Assembly (NCBI GenBank): GCA_963669155.1
Contig: OZ022586.1
Coordinates: 21,045,510-21,109,509 of the forward strand
DNA: 64,000 bases
Origin: Arbacia lixula
Lineage: Eukaryota; Echinodermata; Echinoidea; Arbacioida; Arbaciidae
Direction of reading: 5' to 3'
Of the stretch, positions 11,901 through 23,159 are shown one piece after another. Every line of letters begins with the position of its first letter. Positions within the stretch are counted from its first letter, which is position 1. The translations under genes were made by a program, and so were the position numbers. The notes beneath the pieces are model-generated. The model was not told the origin of the DNA, ran no database searches, and was given only the letters and a program-made list of their open reading frames with translations.

Positions 11901-13028
11901 TAGTCTGTGGTTAGTTTGCCAAGATCGGACTCCATGGTTTGAACCTGAGGAATGTAGAATCATGAAATAAACCATTTCATATGGTTACACCATGGATGAA
12001 CACGTTTTACTAACATGCATTACTTGACAATTTTTGTTAATTATTCAGAGGTAGGCTTACTCCTTTTAAGCTTTAGTAATTTCAGGGCTTATAATTGTTG
12101 CGTATTTTAGCCATGGCTCTTGTCTTTATTCTCTCACTTGTACGTGACCTGCTTCGGTCAGCGTGCATAACACAATGCATTGTTTACATACAGTAGTATG
12201 GCAAAGCACATGATCGATTAATATCTCAACACAATTGATTAACATGCACTGTGATCAATTAAACTTAATTTTCCATTTGCTGCAATCAACAATGGCAAGA
12301 TAACCTAGTCAACATGGCAATCCACACAAAATGGAATGAAACAGGAAGATGAAGTCAAGACGTACCAAAGCGTACATCTGTTCTCCAGTGTCTTCATCTG
12401 GCTTCTGCCTGATCTCCATGGAAACCTTGTTCAGCTGGGTGTTGATGGTGTTCTTGAACTGGCTGAGTGGTACGTTTGCTGAAAGTGAAAAGGAAGTAAT
12501 GTTGATAAGATAACTTTGAATTAGACAGTTGTGATTGGGGGCATGTACTTCATAAAGGAAGGAAAAAAAGCAGCCTGGTTCGATCAGTTGATGTGCCACT
12601 TGGTATCTATTGCAGTATTGGCTCGCTCGTTCACCCACATAAATTAGGGATAACTTGATCATGATCGAAAATTCTCAATAATTTTCTCGCACATTCACAG
12701 CCACAGACAATTTAGGAAAATCTTGCAAGCATTCTCAGTCACGTCATATGGCATGCCTGGCAATTTTGACATTATGTGCAATTTATGCTACCAAAAAAAG
12801 CTTTCGCTTGTAATGTAAGCAGAACTTTGGTTTTTTTTATACATGTGGTGATTTCTCTAACTTTATCTGTGTTTTACTAGATCCAATTCACTGTGTTTTA
12901 CCTCGTCCCTGATCGTCATCTTGTTGACATCTCCGTCTGATTTCTTTGTAAATATCGTTCATTTCTCTCTCTCCAACGACTCCTCGTGACAACAGAATCT
13001 GTACCATCAATCTATGTGCATCCTCCAT
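8951..13028 (-). CDS. NSMCE1: NSMCE1: SMC5/6 complex subunit with C4HC3 RING-like domain
   Basis: Six exons on the minus strand, in transcript order 13028-12902, 12478-12366, 11944-11867, 10539-10396, 9798-9685 and 9058-8951, join in frame to 227 residues. The vertebrate protein is about 266 residues; the difference is mostly a missing tail after the RING. Seen: MEDAHRLMVQILLSRGV at the start, KNTINTQLNKVSMEIRQ, ASSIDILNLADHLDKKM, then a zinc module with Cys183-x2-Cys186, Cys196-x2-Cys199, His204-x2-Cys207 and Cys219-x2-Cys222, the Nse1-type C4HC3 pattern. In the family, Nse1 pairs with the MAGE-like Nse3 through winged-helix domains, and the RING-like domain supports ubiquitin ligase activity of SMC5/6 in DNA repair. 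An in-frame ATG at 13091 exists, but family alignment supports 13028. A 17.7 kb element begins only 229 bp upstream of the start codon. Confidence 0.92.
9308..9480. repeat. Dispersed 'ataaagaccac' repeat fragment, copy 2 (NSMCE1 intron)
   Basis: Contains aacctgcatataaagacc and gagtggtctttatgtaatt in opposite orientations, matching the copies near 5806 and 50343. A short (CAAAT)n tract at 9632-9658 lies downstream and may mark the tail of another element. Confidence 0.45.
11186..11349. mobile_element. MITE with gggcccnttgcataaaac-type inverted ends (NSMCE1 intron)
   Basis: The left end reads ctgggtcccattgcataaaa. The right end is its near reverse complement (ttttatgcaacgggccccag). Inside are repeated taccattgatgg/taccattaatgg motifs shared with the palindrome at 1461-1611. 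A related gggcccc-ended element is at 47551-47696. No TSD could be fixed by eye. Confidence 0.7.
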
Positions 13029-13251
13029 TATTGCAACTCGCAAATTCAATTCTATACGAATGTTACCCAAAACCAAGTCGAGTAGCAGCACTGCAAGTAG
13101 TGCGTAGCCTATCTAGGCTTCAACACGCGTTGCGTTGTCGAATAGCCGGACTTTCCCGCAGCCCACCACGCGAGAGCACCGACAGTACATGTAGTACTAC
13201 CCACACGCTCGGTCAGGCCGCGCCGGCGGGTCGGGCCGGATGGGCGAGAGG
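13029..13251. promoter_or_regulatory. CpG-rich presumptive NSMCE1 promoter, left of the giant element
   Basis: The sequence immediately upstream of the NSMCE1 ATG is strikingly GC- and CpG-rich near 13110-13251 compared with the AT-rich window. CpG-rich sequence of the same character continues on the far side of the inserted element at 30991-31075. No TATA box was seen. The promoter role is inferred from position and composition. Confidence 0.45.
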
Positions 13252-13256
13252 ATAGC

Positions 13257-14135
13257 GGATAGCATACGAAGAGCGGCACTAGAGGTCGGGGGCGTGGTCG
13301 AGCGTGGCCAAGTCAAAGATACGTCACATTCATGCATATTCATTATACCTCGCGCGCGCGCTGCTGTTAGTGCACAACGAATACGAATACGGGCGCTCAC
13401 AAGTTTTGTCATAAAATAATGTTCCCCGACCGCTCGTGCCGTTCATACGACCTCGAGTTCCGCTCCTTTTATCATTGTGTCTCAGAAAGTCCAACCTTGA
13501 AGGAAAACGAATCGACATAGATGGAGAAAAACTAACTGACCTACGATTTGCAGACGGTGTGGCACTGAATATAAGCTCTGTACAAGATATGGAAGAACGG
13601 TTGCGAAGTCTGAACGTTGAAAGCAAAAGGGTTGGCTTGCAAATGCATTATGGGAAGGACAAAATTCATGACAAACTTTGAAACAACAGAGGAAATAAGA
13701 ATAGGCCATCACTAGTTAGAGAAAGTCAAAAGTTGCAAGCACTGGGCCAAACCTTCAAAATGGAGGATAATACAAGAAAAGAAGTATTAACAAGGATTAA
13801 AGGAGGATGGAGATGTTACAGAAAACTTTTAACTGACACTGATGAAAATACCACTTGCAATGAGGAGAAAGATCTGACCCGTGCATTTTAACGACATTGA
13901 CGTATGGAGCAGGAACCTGGTCTACAACTAAAGAAATGGAACATAAATTGAGAACAACACAAAGAGCTATATGGACAGAAGAATGCTCAATTTAACATTA
14001 GTTGACAAAGTGAAGCACAGTGACATACGGCAGAAAACAAAGGTAAAATATATCATAGTAAAAAATAAAGAGATGAAGTGGAGATGGGCACTACACTTAT
14101 ATAGAACACAAGACTAAAGGTGGGCCAAGAAACTC
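13257..14135 (+). repeat. Left inverted arm of the giant element
   Basis: Near-identical reverse complement of 30100-30985. It opens with a piece of the 70-bp unit in minus orientation, then a CpG-rich stretch with a (CG)n run near 13351, then a 70-bp unit piece in plus orientation (13425-13475), then a LINE fragment. Differences from the right arm are single bases plus a few short gaps, for example the loss of about 9 bp near 13471. Confidence 0.85.
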
Positions 14136-14330
14136 GCAGAATGGCAACTAAGAACAGGCAAGCGAAGAAGGGGTCGACAAAAGAGAAGGTGGAGAGACGA
14201 TATATCATAATACACAAGCACAGGCAACATGGAAGCGAATGACAGAAAATACGAGACATACTTTTGGACAAGTATAAGGTGGTCTGCATTGGCAAATTCA
14301 TGCACTGGCATGGGCTGGTAAATGCACGTT
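13480..14330 (+). pseudogene. Decayed LINE reverse transcriptase fragment (L2/RTE-like 3' part) within the left arm
   Basis: Translation gives KLTDLRFADGVALNISS, where functional RTs of this group have FADD, so the catalytic Asp pair is broken. The C-terminal segment KRRRGRQKRRWRDDI follows, typical of L2- and RTE-type LINE ends. Several frameshifts and stops interrupt it (for example after 13681 and near 13890). The LINE tail appears to resume at about 15610 and end in a (GAT)n tract. Parts of this fragment are present in both inverted arms. Confidence 0.7.
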
Positions 14331-14339
14331 CATAAAACA

Positions 14340-15610
14340 TCGCCTTACCCATTGAGCCACAAATCTTCGCATTGACTTTTCACGTAATGCCCGCCAGCAG
14401 TGGCTAGAATGATTAAGAAATCGATATTCAAGCTGAAATTTCACCATGATCCCGACATCTGATAAAAAAAGTGGACCGACGATTCCGAAAGCTAGTCGAC
14501 TGAGCTACAACATATTAAAATTTCAGAGTAACAGATTCAAACATCAGCGAGATATAGCTCCTAGTAGGTCGTCATGTCATTTCATAAATACCCCTTCCAT
14601 TGACATAACACGTACATGCGTCCGATTATGACACCAATGCGTATAATGTAATTTACACCATGAAGACGTCATCAAATTGACCATTTAACGAAAGTTATCT
14701 ATAGGTGAAGGTCTCAGCTACAACTTAGTGAAATTTGGGAGAAAATTGACCAAGGATTACCGAGATATGCAAAAGCGGGTAAAAAAAATTATGACGTCAT
14801 AATTGAAAATTCATTTTTTCGATTCATATGGCAATATGATGACGTCACCATGTACTTACCGGTAAAATGACACATGAAATGACATCTACATTTCATACTC
14901 TTTCCAAATATTAAAAAAAAATTGGGGGTGACCGGCCATTCTGAAGAGCTATGGCCGATTGAGGGTAGTCATGTTTTTTGCAATATTTGCACACAAAAAC
15001 GTATTGACGCACGCGCAGACTTTGAACTTTGACGCACCCGCACGACCTTATTATTGCATGGAAATGGCTCAAAATGACAGGATGTGTTGTATGTAGTGTC
15101 AGTAACATGAATGCAGTAAAAACACGGAATTTTGACGTTTTGTTCGCGTTACGCACGGAAAAACGCGCGAACGCGCGCGCACGCGCGGAAATTTTTTGAA
15201 ATGCTAGAAATTGCCTGAAACATATGCAAAACAATTTTGAGTTGATTCTGAGCATTTTAAAATTTTGCGCGCGCGTTTATGCACTAACGTACGCGTACGC
15301 GTGCGTTTTTATTTATTAAAATTATTTGTCCTTATATCAATTTTATGCATGTTAATTTTCATTAGCTAAAAATGATTAGTTCAAGAGATATATGCAATAA
15401 TCGATTTTCATTAAATTGCTCGTAGATGACGTCACGATGACGTCATGACCTTGAAAATCTTATTTTCGCAAGTTCACATGTATACCTATACATGGTAAAA
15501 ATATCATAGAACATGACACGTGCATTGTTGAGATATCTATGCCACAAAAAGTGGGGGGCAAAAAATAAAAATAAGATAGAAGATTCTGACGAAATTAGAA
15601 GGTGATCTGC
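14340..15610. mobile_element. Unclassified non-coding insertion with repeated TGACGTCA palindromes
   Basis: It interrupts the LINE fragment: LINE-like coding is seen before about 14330 and after about 15610. It contains at least four GACGTCA sites (near 14668, 14793, 14839 and 15427-15446) and long alternating CG/ACGCG runs near 15135-15300. No ORF of interest was found. It is absent from the right arm, where the sequence jumps from the equivalent of 14135 to 15770. Confidence 0.45.
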
Positions 15611-15677
15611 CATGGCATGGCAGACCACCTAAAAAGGCAATGGGGAGGACTTCATCCAGCAATTGATGAATAATGCC

Positions 15678-15758
15678 TGATGATGATGATGATGATGATG
15701 ATGATGTTGATGATGATGACGATGATGATGATGACGATGATGATGATGATGATGATGA
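15678..15758. repeat. (GAT)n tract, probable 3' tail of the L2/RTE-like LINE
   Basis: Imperfect GAT triplets follow LINE-like coding and directly precede the 70-bp array. Microsatellite 3' tails are usual for this LINE class. The Asp-rich frame translated from it is not a gene. Confidence 0.8.
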
Positions 15759-15766
15759 CTATATAT

Positions 15767-16611
15767 CTCAGACCGAGCGACCGCTAGTGCCGCTCATACG
15801 ACCTGTAGTGCCGCTCCTTTCAGTTTTGTGTACTATATATCTCAGACCGACCGCTAGTGCCGCTCATCCGACCTCTAGTGCCGCTCCTTTTACTATTGTG
15901 TACTATATATCTCAGACCGACCGCTAGTGCCGCTCATCCGACCTGTAGTGCCGCTCCTTTTAGTTTTGTGTACTATATATCTCAGACCGACCGCTAGTGC
16001 CGCTCATCCGACCTCTAGTGCCGCTCCTTTTACTATTGTGTACTATATATCTCAGACCGACCGCTAGTGCCGCTCATCCGACCTGTAGTGCCGCTCCTCT
16101 TACTATTGTGTACTATATATCTCAGACCGACCGCTAGTGCCGCTCATCCGACCTGTAGTGCCGCTCCTCTTACTATTGTGTACTATATATCTCAGACCGA
16201 CCGCTAGTGCCGCTCATCCGACCTCTAGTGCCGCTCCTTTTACTATTGTGTACTATATATCTCAGACCGACCGCTAGTGCCGCTCATCCGACCTCTAGTG
16301 CCGCTCCTTTTACTATTGTGTACTATATATCTCAGACCGACCGCTAGTGCCGCTCATCCGACCTGTAGTGCCGCTCCTTTCAGTTTTGTGTACTATATAT
16401 CTCAGACCGACCGCTAGTGCCGCTCATCCGACCTCTAGTGCCGCTCCTTTTACTATTGTGTACTATATATCTCAGACCGACCGCTAGTGCCGCTCATCCG
16501 ACCTCTAGTGCCGCTCCTCTTACTATAGTTGTGTACTACATATCTCAGACCGACCGCTAGTGCTGCTCATACGACCTCTAGTCCCGCTCCTTTTAGTTTT
16601 GCGTACTACAT
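15767..16611 (+). repeat. Left tandem array of the 70-bp unit, 12 copies
   Basis: Units start at 15767, 15841, 15911, 15981, 16051, 16121, 16191, 16261, 16331, 16401, 16471 and 16544. Nine of the units are exactly 70 bp. Each begins ctcagaccgaccgctagtgc and contains the nonamer agtgccgct twice. The first unit has a 4-bp insertion and the last is more diverged. The same unit in reverse forms 29601-30099. Confidence 0.95.
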
Positions 16612-16942
16612 AATGTGTAATCTTGTATCTTGTATCTTGTATCTTGTAGAATCTGGTGTAAAATGTATCGGTTTTAGGGACCATTCATTGATCTACTTTG
16701 TGATTAAATGGTCATTCATATATCGCTCTAACCTACTTAAGATTAGTAAGTCTCGGACGTTCCGTTTTTTTTTGATGAACAGAAATTTCGTAGGGACTTA
16801 GGGGAAATTGAATGGGATGGTTTTTATTCAAATAAGAACAGCGTTCAAAGTCTTTGGGATCGTTTTAAGTCGTTGTTTAATCGGCTGAGCGATAAACATG
16901 CCCCAATAATCTCTGTCAGAAGAAAACAGAACGGAGTACCTC

Positions 16943-17686
16943 ATGCTGGCAAGAGAAAGAGAGTATTATAGAAAGAGGTTTAAGAAAACCAAACTGGACT
17001 CAGATTGGGATAAATTTAAACACTATCGTAACCGAGCAAACAACTTTAATAAATATTTTAAAAAGGAATTTTATAAGGATGAATTTATTAAATGTGGAAA
17101 TAACATAAATAAAAATTGGAAGATTTTGAAAGACCTTCTACCCAAAATGAATGGCAAAACAGACTTTGATCTTACTGTAAATGGAGAAGTTATAACTGAC
17201 GGCAATGTAATAGTTAACAAGTTAAATGAAGCTTTCAATAATGTTAGTGAACGATTAGGGACTAATACAAATAATAATGATGACGTTAACTCCATGGGAA
17301 CCTTGCTATGGAAAGACACACTTACATTCAAAGATATAACTGTTGAATTTGTAAGAAAAGAATGATTAAATATTGATTGTAAAAAGGCTCTAGGATTAGA
17401 TGGTCTTCATCCAAAACTACTTAAAATAGCAGCAGAATTCGTATGCCAACCTCTTACAATTCTTTTTAACAAATCATTAGAAACGTCTGAAATACCGATG
17501 GACTTTAAAATGGCCAGAGTCACAGCTATTCACAAAGGAGGTCCATATGAAATTTATAATTTTCGACCAATTTCAGTTCTACCCATTCTGTCCAAAATAT
17601 TAGAAAAAGCAATACACACACAGTTATACTTGTACCTCAATGACAATGATATGTTATCATCTCAACAGTCTGGATTTAGACCATGA
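16943..17686 (+). pseudogene. CR1-like LINE ORF2, linker and first RT motifs (broken)
   Basis: The frame 16943-17365 encodes the Lys/Asn-rich region before the RT. After a stop it continues with KALGLDGLHPKLLKIAA and FRPISVLPILSKILEKAI, the known early RT motifs of CR1/Jockey-type LINEs, to a second stop near 17684. Codon usage is strongly A/T-ending. The stops make it non-functional. Confidence 0.75.
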
Positions 17687-17824
17687 CATTCCACAGCAAC
17701 CTGTGTGACTGATATTGTTGATTATTTACTTGAAAATATGAATAATAAGAAGATTACTGGTGCAATATCGTTAGATCTTAAAAAGAACATTTGATGTAAT
17801 TCCACATAAAAAGATACTAGAAAA

Positions 17825-18865
17825 ATGATTTACTATGGTATAAACGGTAGGGAGCGTAAATGGTTTGTGAATTATTTGATTGGCAGAAAGCAATGTGTTT
17901 CAATGCAACAATGTACTAGTGATTTTGTAACAGTTAAAACTGGGGTTCCCCAAGGTTCAATACTGGGTCCACTCATATTTTGTCTATTTATAAATGATAT
18001 GTGTAATTTGCAATTTCATTCACAAACGAAACTATCATTATATGCAGATGATACAGTTATCTTTAATGATACAGTCGATCTGTCTCAAGTTCAGAATAAC
18101 CTCCAGAAGGATTTTGATTTGATTGTTACATGGATGGAAAATAATGATATGTTCATATATTCAGGAAAGACAAAAACTATGGTCTTTGGACCTAAAAGAA
18201 AATTACAAAATGCAAAGTTTGAAATTCTGTACAAAAAATTGACTTTAGAATCCGTTCAAAAAATGAAATATTTAGGAGTAATATTAGATTCACAGTTATT
18301 ATGGAATGATCATATTTTGTACATATGTAATAAGCTCTCTCGTTCTATAGGATGTATTCGGCGCATAAAATCGCTAATACCGAATAAAATATTAGTTAAT
18401 TTGTATTTCACATTGTTGCTACCATACATAGATTACTGCTGTACCGCATGGGAAACTTGTTCTAAAACAAACTTGTTAAAGCTCCAGAGATTACAAAACA
18501 AATATGCACGCCTAATACTGAAGGCAGATCGATATACATCTAAATGCTTTTTGATGGCTTCATTGAATTGGCAATGTATAGAAAATCGTATTAAATACCA
18601 GTATTGTACTCTCGTCTTTAAAATAGTCACTAAGCTTGTACCATCCTACTTGGAATCACTGATAAGACTTTTTAATGTTAACTGTAATACTAGATACGTC
18701 TTAAATAGCACCTTGCTTATCCCTAAACCGAAAACAGAATATAAAAAACGTTCATTTTCTTACACTGGTAGTTACCTATTCAATAAGCTCCCTATTAAAG
18801 TCCAACACAGTAACTCTCTAAAAGCATTTAAGAAAAGCTGTCTCCAGTTCAATTCTATTCTATAA
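17825..18865 (+). pseudogene. CR1-like LINE ORF2, RT core and C-terminus (open for 346 codons)
   Basis: This is the longest intact piece of the element. It contains GVPQGSILGPLIFCLFIND, the catalytic LSLYADDTVIF with its Asp pair, the KTKTMVFGP and MKYLGVILD blocks, and a C-terminal LPYIDYCCTAW segment, all in canonical RT order. It is separated from its 5' half by a frameshift near 17790, so no complete ORF2 product is possible. The translation start is only the first ATG after the break, not a real start. Confidence 0.85.
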
Positions 18866-19258
18866 TGTCCTATTGTTGTCTTGTCAATCCAGCTGCTACA
18901 TTACGTGTCTGTAGATAAATTGTTTTTGTAGATAAATTGTGTCCGCAGAGGTTTAGCCTCTCACCTGCTCACTTCGTAGTCATGTAATCTCACTCTCCTC
19001 TTCTTCTTCCCTCTTTTCTTGCCCCTTTTCAAAGACATTTTTTAATCGTGTAAAGTGAAGTACTTTTGTTGTTGTTCCTTTTTGTTAGTGTTGTAAAGGT
19101 GTATTTTATTTTGTTGTTATATAATTGATTAAGTATGTCTAATTACGCAGTTTATTTATTACACCACTTGTCAATGTTTTGTATGTATATACAGGGCGCA
19201 CCTGGAAAGCAGTTTTTCAACTGAGGTTGCCTACCCTGTATTTTTAAAGATGATTTAA

Positions 19259-19325
19259 ATAGTGCCGCTCCTTTTACTATTGTGTACTACATATCTCAGA
19301 CCGACCGCTAGTGCCGCTCCTTTGT
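19259..19325 (+). repeat. Single 70-bp unit stranded beyond the CR1-like insertion
   Basis: Sequence tagtgccgctccttttacta to the second agtgccgct is the same unit as in 15767-16611. It shows that the CR1-like element split the array. Confidence 0.85.
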
Positions 19326-19499
19326 TTGAGGACGCACACACTTACAAATACGATAGTACCATTATAACAAAGATGTTAAGACATTATTTTGATGCTCAGA
19401 TATCAAACTTGATTGGTATTAGTTCTTGTAGTTCACAAGCCACACAAAATATTTATTTCAAACTATGTTTGCTGCGTTTTGCATCTCTCAAGCTTTTCG

Positions 19500-20290
19500 G
19501 AAAATATAAGAATGTGACATTTAATCACACGCTATAATGGTCATCTACTGACCAATAATAGAGAATAACATTTTGGAAGAATGCACTTTAAGTCGGACAA
19601 AATTCTGCGTACGTTCTTTGTACGCGTATTTGTTTGGATACGTGCTATTTTTTGGTTGAAAAGTTTCAAACCCTATATCCAAGAACCATACTACACATTT
19701 CTCGACGTTTTGACGTTTGTTCCGCTTTTCAAAACATACATGGATGTTACATATTGTCATAATTATGGTCATCTCCTGACCAATCATGTAACGGAGCTTT
19801 TTAGAAAAATTGCGTAAAATCGGAAGCCACATACGTGTATATTCTGTATTCGTGTTACTTTTTGGTTGAACATTTTAGATCCTTGTACTTCATGAACGAT
19901 ACAACCTATTACTTTCCGACATGTTCTGATGATTCTGGCATCCCTTCCACCTTTCAAAACATATATAGGTGTTACGTATCATCACGCTAATGGTCATCTA
20001 CTGACCAATAACATAACGTAACATGTTTGAAAAGTATATAGATACGTCTTCACTCTGGACAAAATTATGCTAGATGCGCGTTACTTTTGTTGATTTTTGT
20101 AATATGTCCTTATAGTTGAAAAAAAAAAAACATTCCATATTACATTTTTCGGACTTGTTCTGGCGTATGGATGTAACATATTGAAACGTTGGACTTATGG
20201 TCTTCTCCTGGCCAATAATGTAAGGTAACATTTTGGAAGAATCCACGTAAATCGGATATGATATGGCGTTTACTTTATAATACTACGCTC
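19500..20290 (+). repeat. Inner tandem array of a diverged ~220-bp unit, about four copies
   Basis: The motif ggtcatctactgaccaataa recurs near 19539, 19767, 19992 and 20199, each followed by a gtaaaatcgg-like segment. The reverse-orientation counterpart is 23945-24425. Copies are much more diverged than the 70-bp units. Confidence 0.7.
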
Positions 20291-20649
20291 CATTGAGAGT
20301 CCTTCGTTTACGAAGTCATTTATTGTATTAGAAACTTAACGAAACTTTGCATAAAACTTCAGTTGTCGTCATCTCTATGAGCGTATAACGATTTTTGTGA
20401 TCAAGTTCGTTCATCGTATGGATAAAATGTTAATACTAAATAACGTGTGCAAATGAAACAAACTATAGAGTTTTAAAACGACATCCCTGACGATCCCAGG
20501 ATCTGGGTTGGAGTGTGTCATCCAATTTGTCAATAAACTTCTGAAACCACATAAATTTATAGCGGGCATCTCGTAGATTACCCACCAAAATGACCCAATT
20601 TGTATTTGTGGCATCACTTCCGGAGAGACCGGTAGAGGGTCTATGAAAT

Positions 20650-21717
20650 GGGTTAGGCCATTTCCTGACCTAGTCTTTCTGACCTAGTCTTTCTGACCTA
20701 GTTTTTTTGCCATTCATTTTGTACACGAGGCAGTTTTCATGAGACGGCCTCTGTTATTGGCTACTGTACTAATGAATATTCAAGACGATGGTATATGGCT
20801 TGTCGAACGTCGCGCCGGCCAAAGAGGCGGCCATCGCCAGGAGCTGGTGAGCTGGAGGCGCGCTAGTCCACGCGGGAATTGCCGGCGCCGGACTGCTCCA
20901 CTACAGAAAAAGGGGACGGTGCTCTCAGAAAGAAAATATAATGTAAAAAACACTGGATTTTTGTTGGACAATAAGATAAAAGTGAGTTTGTTTATCCTTG
21001 TTGTATTATTGAAGAATACATCATCTCATGAAAATGTTATTGAATGATTGAATAAGGAATATTTTTGGTAGAAATTTATTATGCACCCCTATCAAACAGT
21101 CGATGACTCCAATATTTTTATCTCTAGCGAGATTTGGGGGAAAAAGAGACGGGAGATTCCATTTTGCTCTAGGGGATTTAGAGCATCATGTCGGGAGGGA
21201 CAGATAAAAAAATAATAAATAGTCTAATAAAACCTAGCAAACATGAAATAATTATAACACAAACACATATCTATTTACTCAACTTTTTATCACAACATGG
21301 CATTTGTGCACAGTAATAGGTTTTCTAGTGTCCTTATATCAACTCATTACCCACATACAATGGTACAAAGGAACAGCTGATATCGGCATGAGCGTGCTCT
21401 CGCAGGCTGTGGCCGATTGCAGAGAGCAAGGATTTCTCTCTCAGCTGTGAAAAGCTCTGGCGTCTATGAGCTAGCGTGTAAAAAAAAATTGCGCCTCCTG
21501 GCCGCCTCTTTGGGCGCGCCGGCGCGAATGTTCGAAAAAATTGCGCCTCCTGGCCGCCTCTTTGGCCGCGCCGGCGCGAATGTTCGACAAGCCATACCAT
21601 AGTCTTGAATATTCATTAGCGCAGTAGCCAATAACAGAGGCCGTACTGAGTAAATGGCAAAAAAACTGGGTCAGAAAGACTAGGTCAGAAAGACTAGGTC
21701 AGGAAATGGCCTAACCC
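20650..21717. mobile_element. Non-autonomous Mutator-like element, 9-bp TSD, long inverted ends
   Basis: The ends are gggttaggccatttcctgac and its exact complement. Inverted arms extend roughly 170-190 bp and include a tandem ctgacctagtctttctgacc motif. The flanking 9-mer ctatgaaat occurs at 20641-20649 and 21718-21726. A 9-bp TSD with long inverted ends is the usual mark of MULEs. An internal direct repeat (about 21487-21590) duplicates a cctcctggccgcctctttgg segment. No transposase ORF was found. Confidence 0.75.
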
Positions 21718-21726
21718 CTATGAAAT

Positions 21727-22487
21727 GGCGTTATCATATTAAAGTAAGGTACTAAAATTAATACAAGTTACAATATCAAACTAAATTTGTTCAACTATCT
21801 CACCTTTTCATGGGCAATATCGACATTCAGTGTTTTTTTTTTCCTGGCGATTGATGGGCTCTGTTCGACGTTGACGACGGCGGCCTGTTGCCGTGCCCTC
21901 AGCGAAAACAGCCTTTTTTCTCATTTTCACATGATTTGGGTGTAAACTGTGTCAGAATATTTAATCTAAAAAGCATTGGAAGCTTTTATTAAGTTTTGGC
22001 TGGTAGCAGTTAGAGACAAAATATTACTTTGCTAAAACCAAACTTGGTTAGACCGACTTAGACCGACGGCCGAATAATATCAAATACTGTATATTCTATT
22101 TTGTCGAGGAGTTTCACAAAAATGAGTGGCTGCATGGCAGATCTTGCATACAACCGTGGCCTCCCCGCCAAAATCAATTATTATGACATCAATTACATTG
22201 TGCCACATACAATATGTTAGATTGTACCATTATGTTATGGTTTAACTCTGCCATTTCGGTCGCCTAGTGTATGTGCAACTACCCATATTTGTTGGCAAAG
22301 GCAACGCTGAGGGTGACATTGGCGACGGAGACATGAAATAGCGACGTTTGCGAAATGTAATGGTATTCACAATGTCCTTTTGAGCTTAAGTTGAATTTGA
22401 CACATTAGACGTGTTAGATGTGAGCCTATAATATAGATATCTTGCTTTTACGAGCATAATTGTCAAACTGGCGTAAACCAAGAGTGT
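21727..22487. other. Unassigned sequence inside the giant element
   Basis: No ORF, array or inverted repeat was recognised. A GC-richer patch lies near 21840-21900 (ttgacgacggcggcctgttg). Confidence 0.4.
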
Positions 22488-23050
22488 TTGGTAAGATTCA
22501 TAAACACTAACTGGTCACCAGTGCACAATGCTATTAACACAAACTCAACATTTCACGTACCGCTCTGCGAAGTAAAAAAAACAGAGACAACAAAACAATT
22601 CAAAGATCTCCCTGGACAACACCCGCACTCTTGCGATGCTAAAACCGTAAGAATAAGCTTTACAACAAATCTGTAGCTAAAACAACTGCACAAAACAGAA
22701 ACAAAAACAATTTAACAACTATTCTTCGCAACGCAAGGAAATCGTTTCACTGCAGCCAATTTCAATCCTTTAAACGCAATATGAAAAAAGACATAAGATG
22801 TATATCAACGAAGTACTAAACAAATCCTCCGGAAAATCTCGGATAAGTCAACTTAAAATCGATGGCGCTGATATTAATAACCAAGAAAACATTGTGAATC
22901 ATTTCAATTCATATTTTGTTTCCATTGGGGAGAACCTTGCCAGCACCATACATCCAGCAAAAGAAAATTATCACGATTATTGTCGCACCCTAATGTAAAC
23001 TCCATGTTCTTTTTACCCACACATACACACGAAATTATCGACGTTATCAT
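22488..23050 (+). pseudogene. Decayed CR1/Jockey-like LINE fragment
   Basis: Broken frames include INEVLNKSSGKSRISQLKI and FNSYFVSIGENLASTI, the region just before the RT domain in Jockey/CR1-type LINEs. Multiple stops and frameshifts separate the blocks. It is distinct from the better preserved element at 16612-19258. Confidence 0.6.
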
Positions 23051-23159
23051 GGCTATTTAGTAAAGATTGTTGATTTAATAACGAATCTTTTTTGGAAAGA
23101 TGTAATCTCCTCATGGTGTATTTTTTGGAAAGAAAATAGATGTTCTAGTAAAGAGAATT

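Larger units (their letters stand above)
16612..19258 (+). mobile_element. 5'-truncated CR1-like (non-LTR) retrotransposon inserted in the 70-bp array
   Basis: It interrupts the 70-bp array, which resumes at 19259. It starts in the end of the endonuclease/linker region and runs through the reverse transcriptase to a 3' UTR. The UTR closes with a hairpin whose stems are atacaggg (19189-19196) and ccctgtat (19234-19241). Coding is broken by a TGA at 17363, another near 17684 and a frameshift near 17790. A copy of its last 450 bp sits at 62128-62570. Classification rests on the RT motifs and 3' end and is approximate. Confidence 0.8.

Noticed and set aside
13029-13091. Upstream in-frame ATG of NSMCE1 (13091)
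   Set aside because: Family alignment begins at MEDAHRL (13028). The extra 21 residues have no counterpart and lie in the presumed 5' UTR.
15673-15927. Asp-rich open frame with a repeated C-terminus
   Set aside because: It is a translation of the (GAT)n LINE tail running into the 70-bp array.
15767-16611. Regular direct repeats resembling a CRISPR array
   Set aside because: The whole 70-bp unit is conserved, with no variable spacers, no cas genes, and eukaryotic context. It is a tandem satellite inside a transposon arm.
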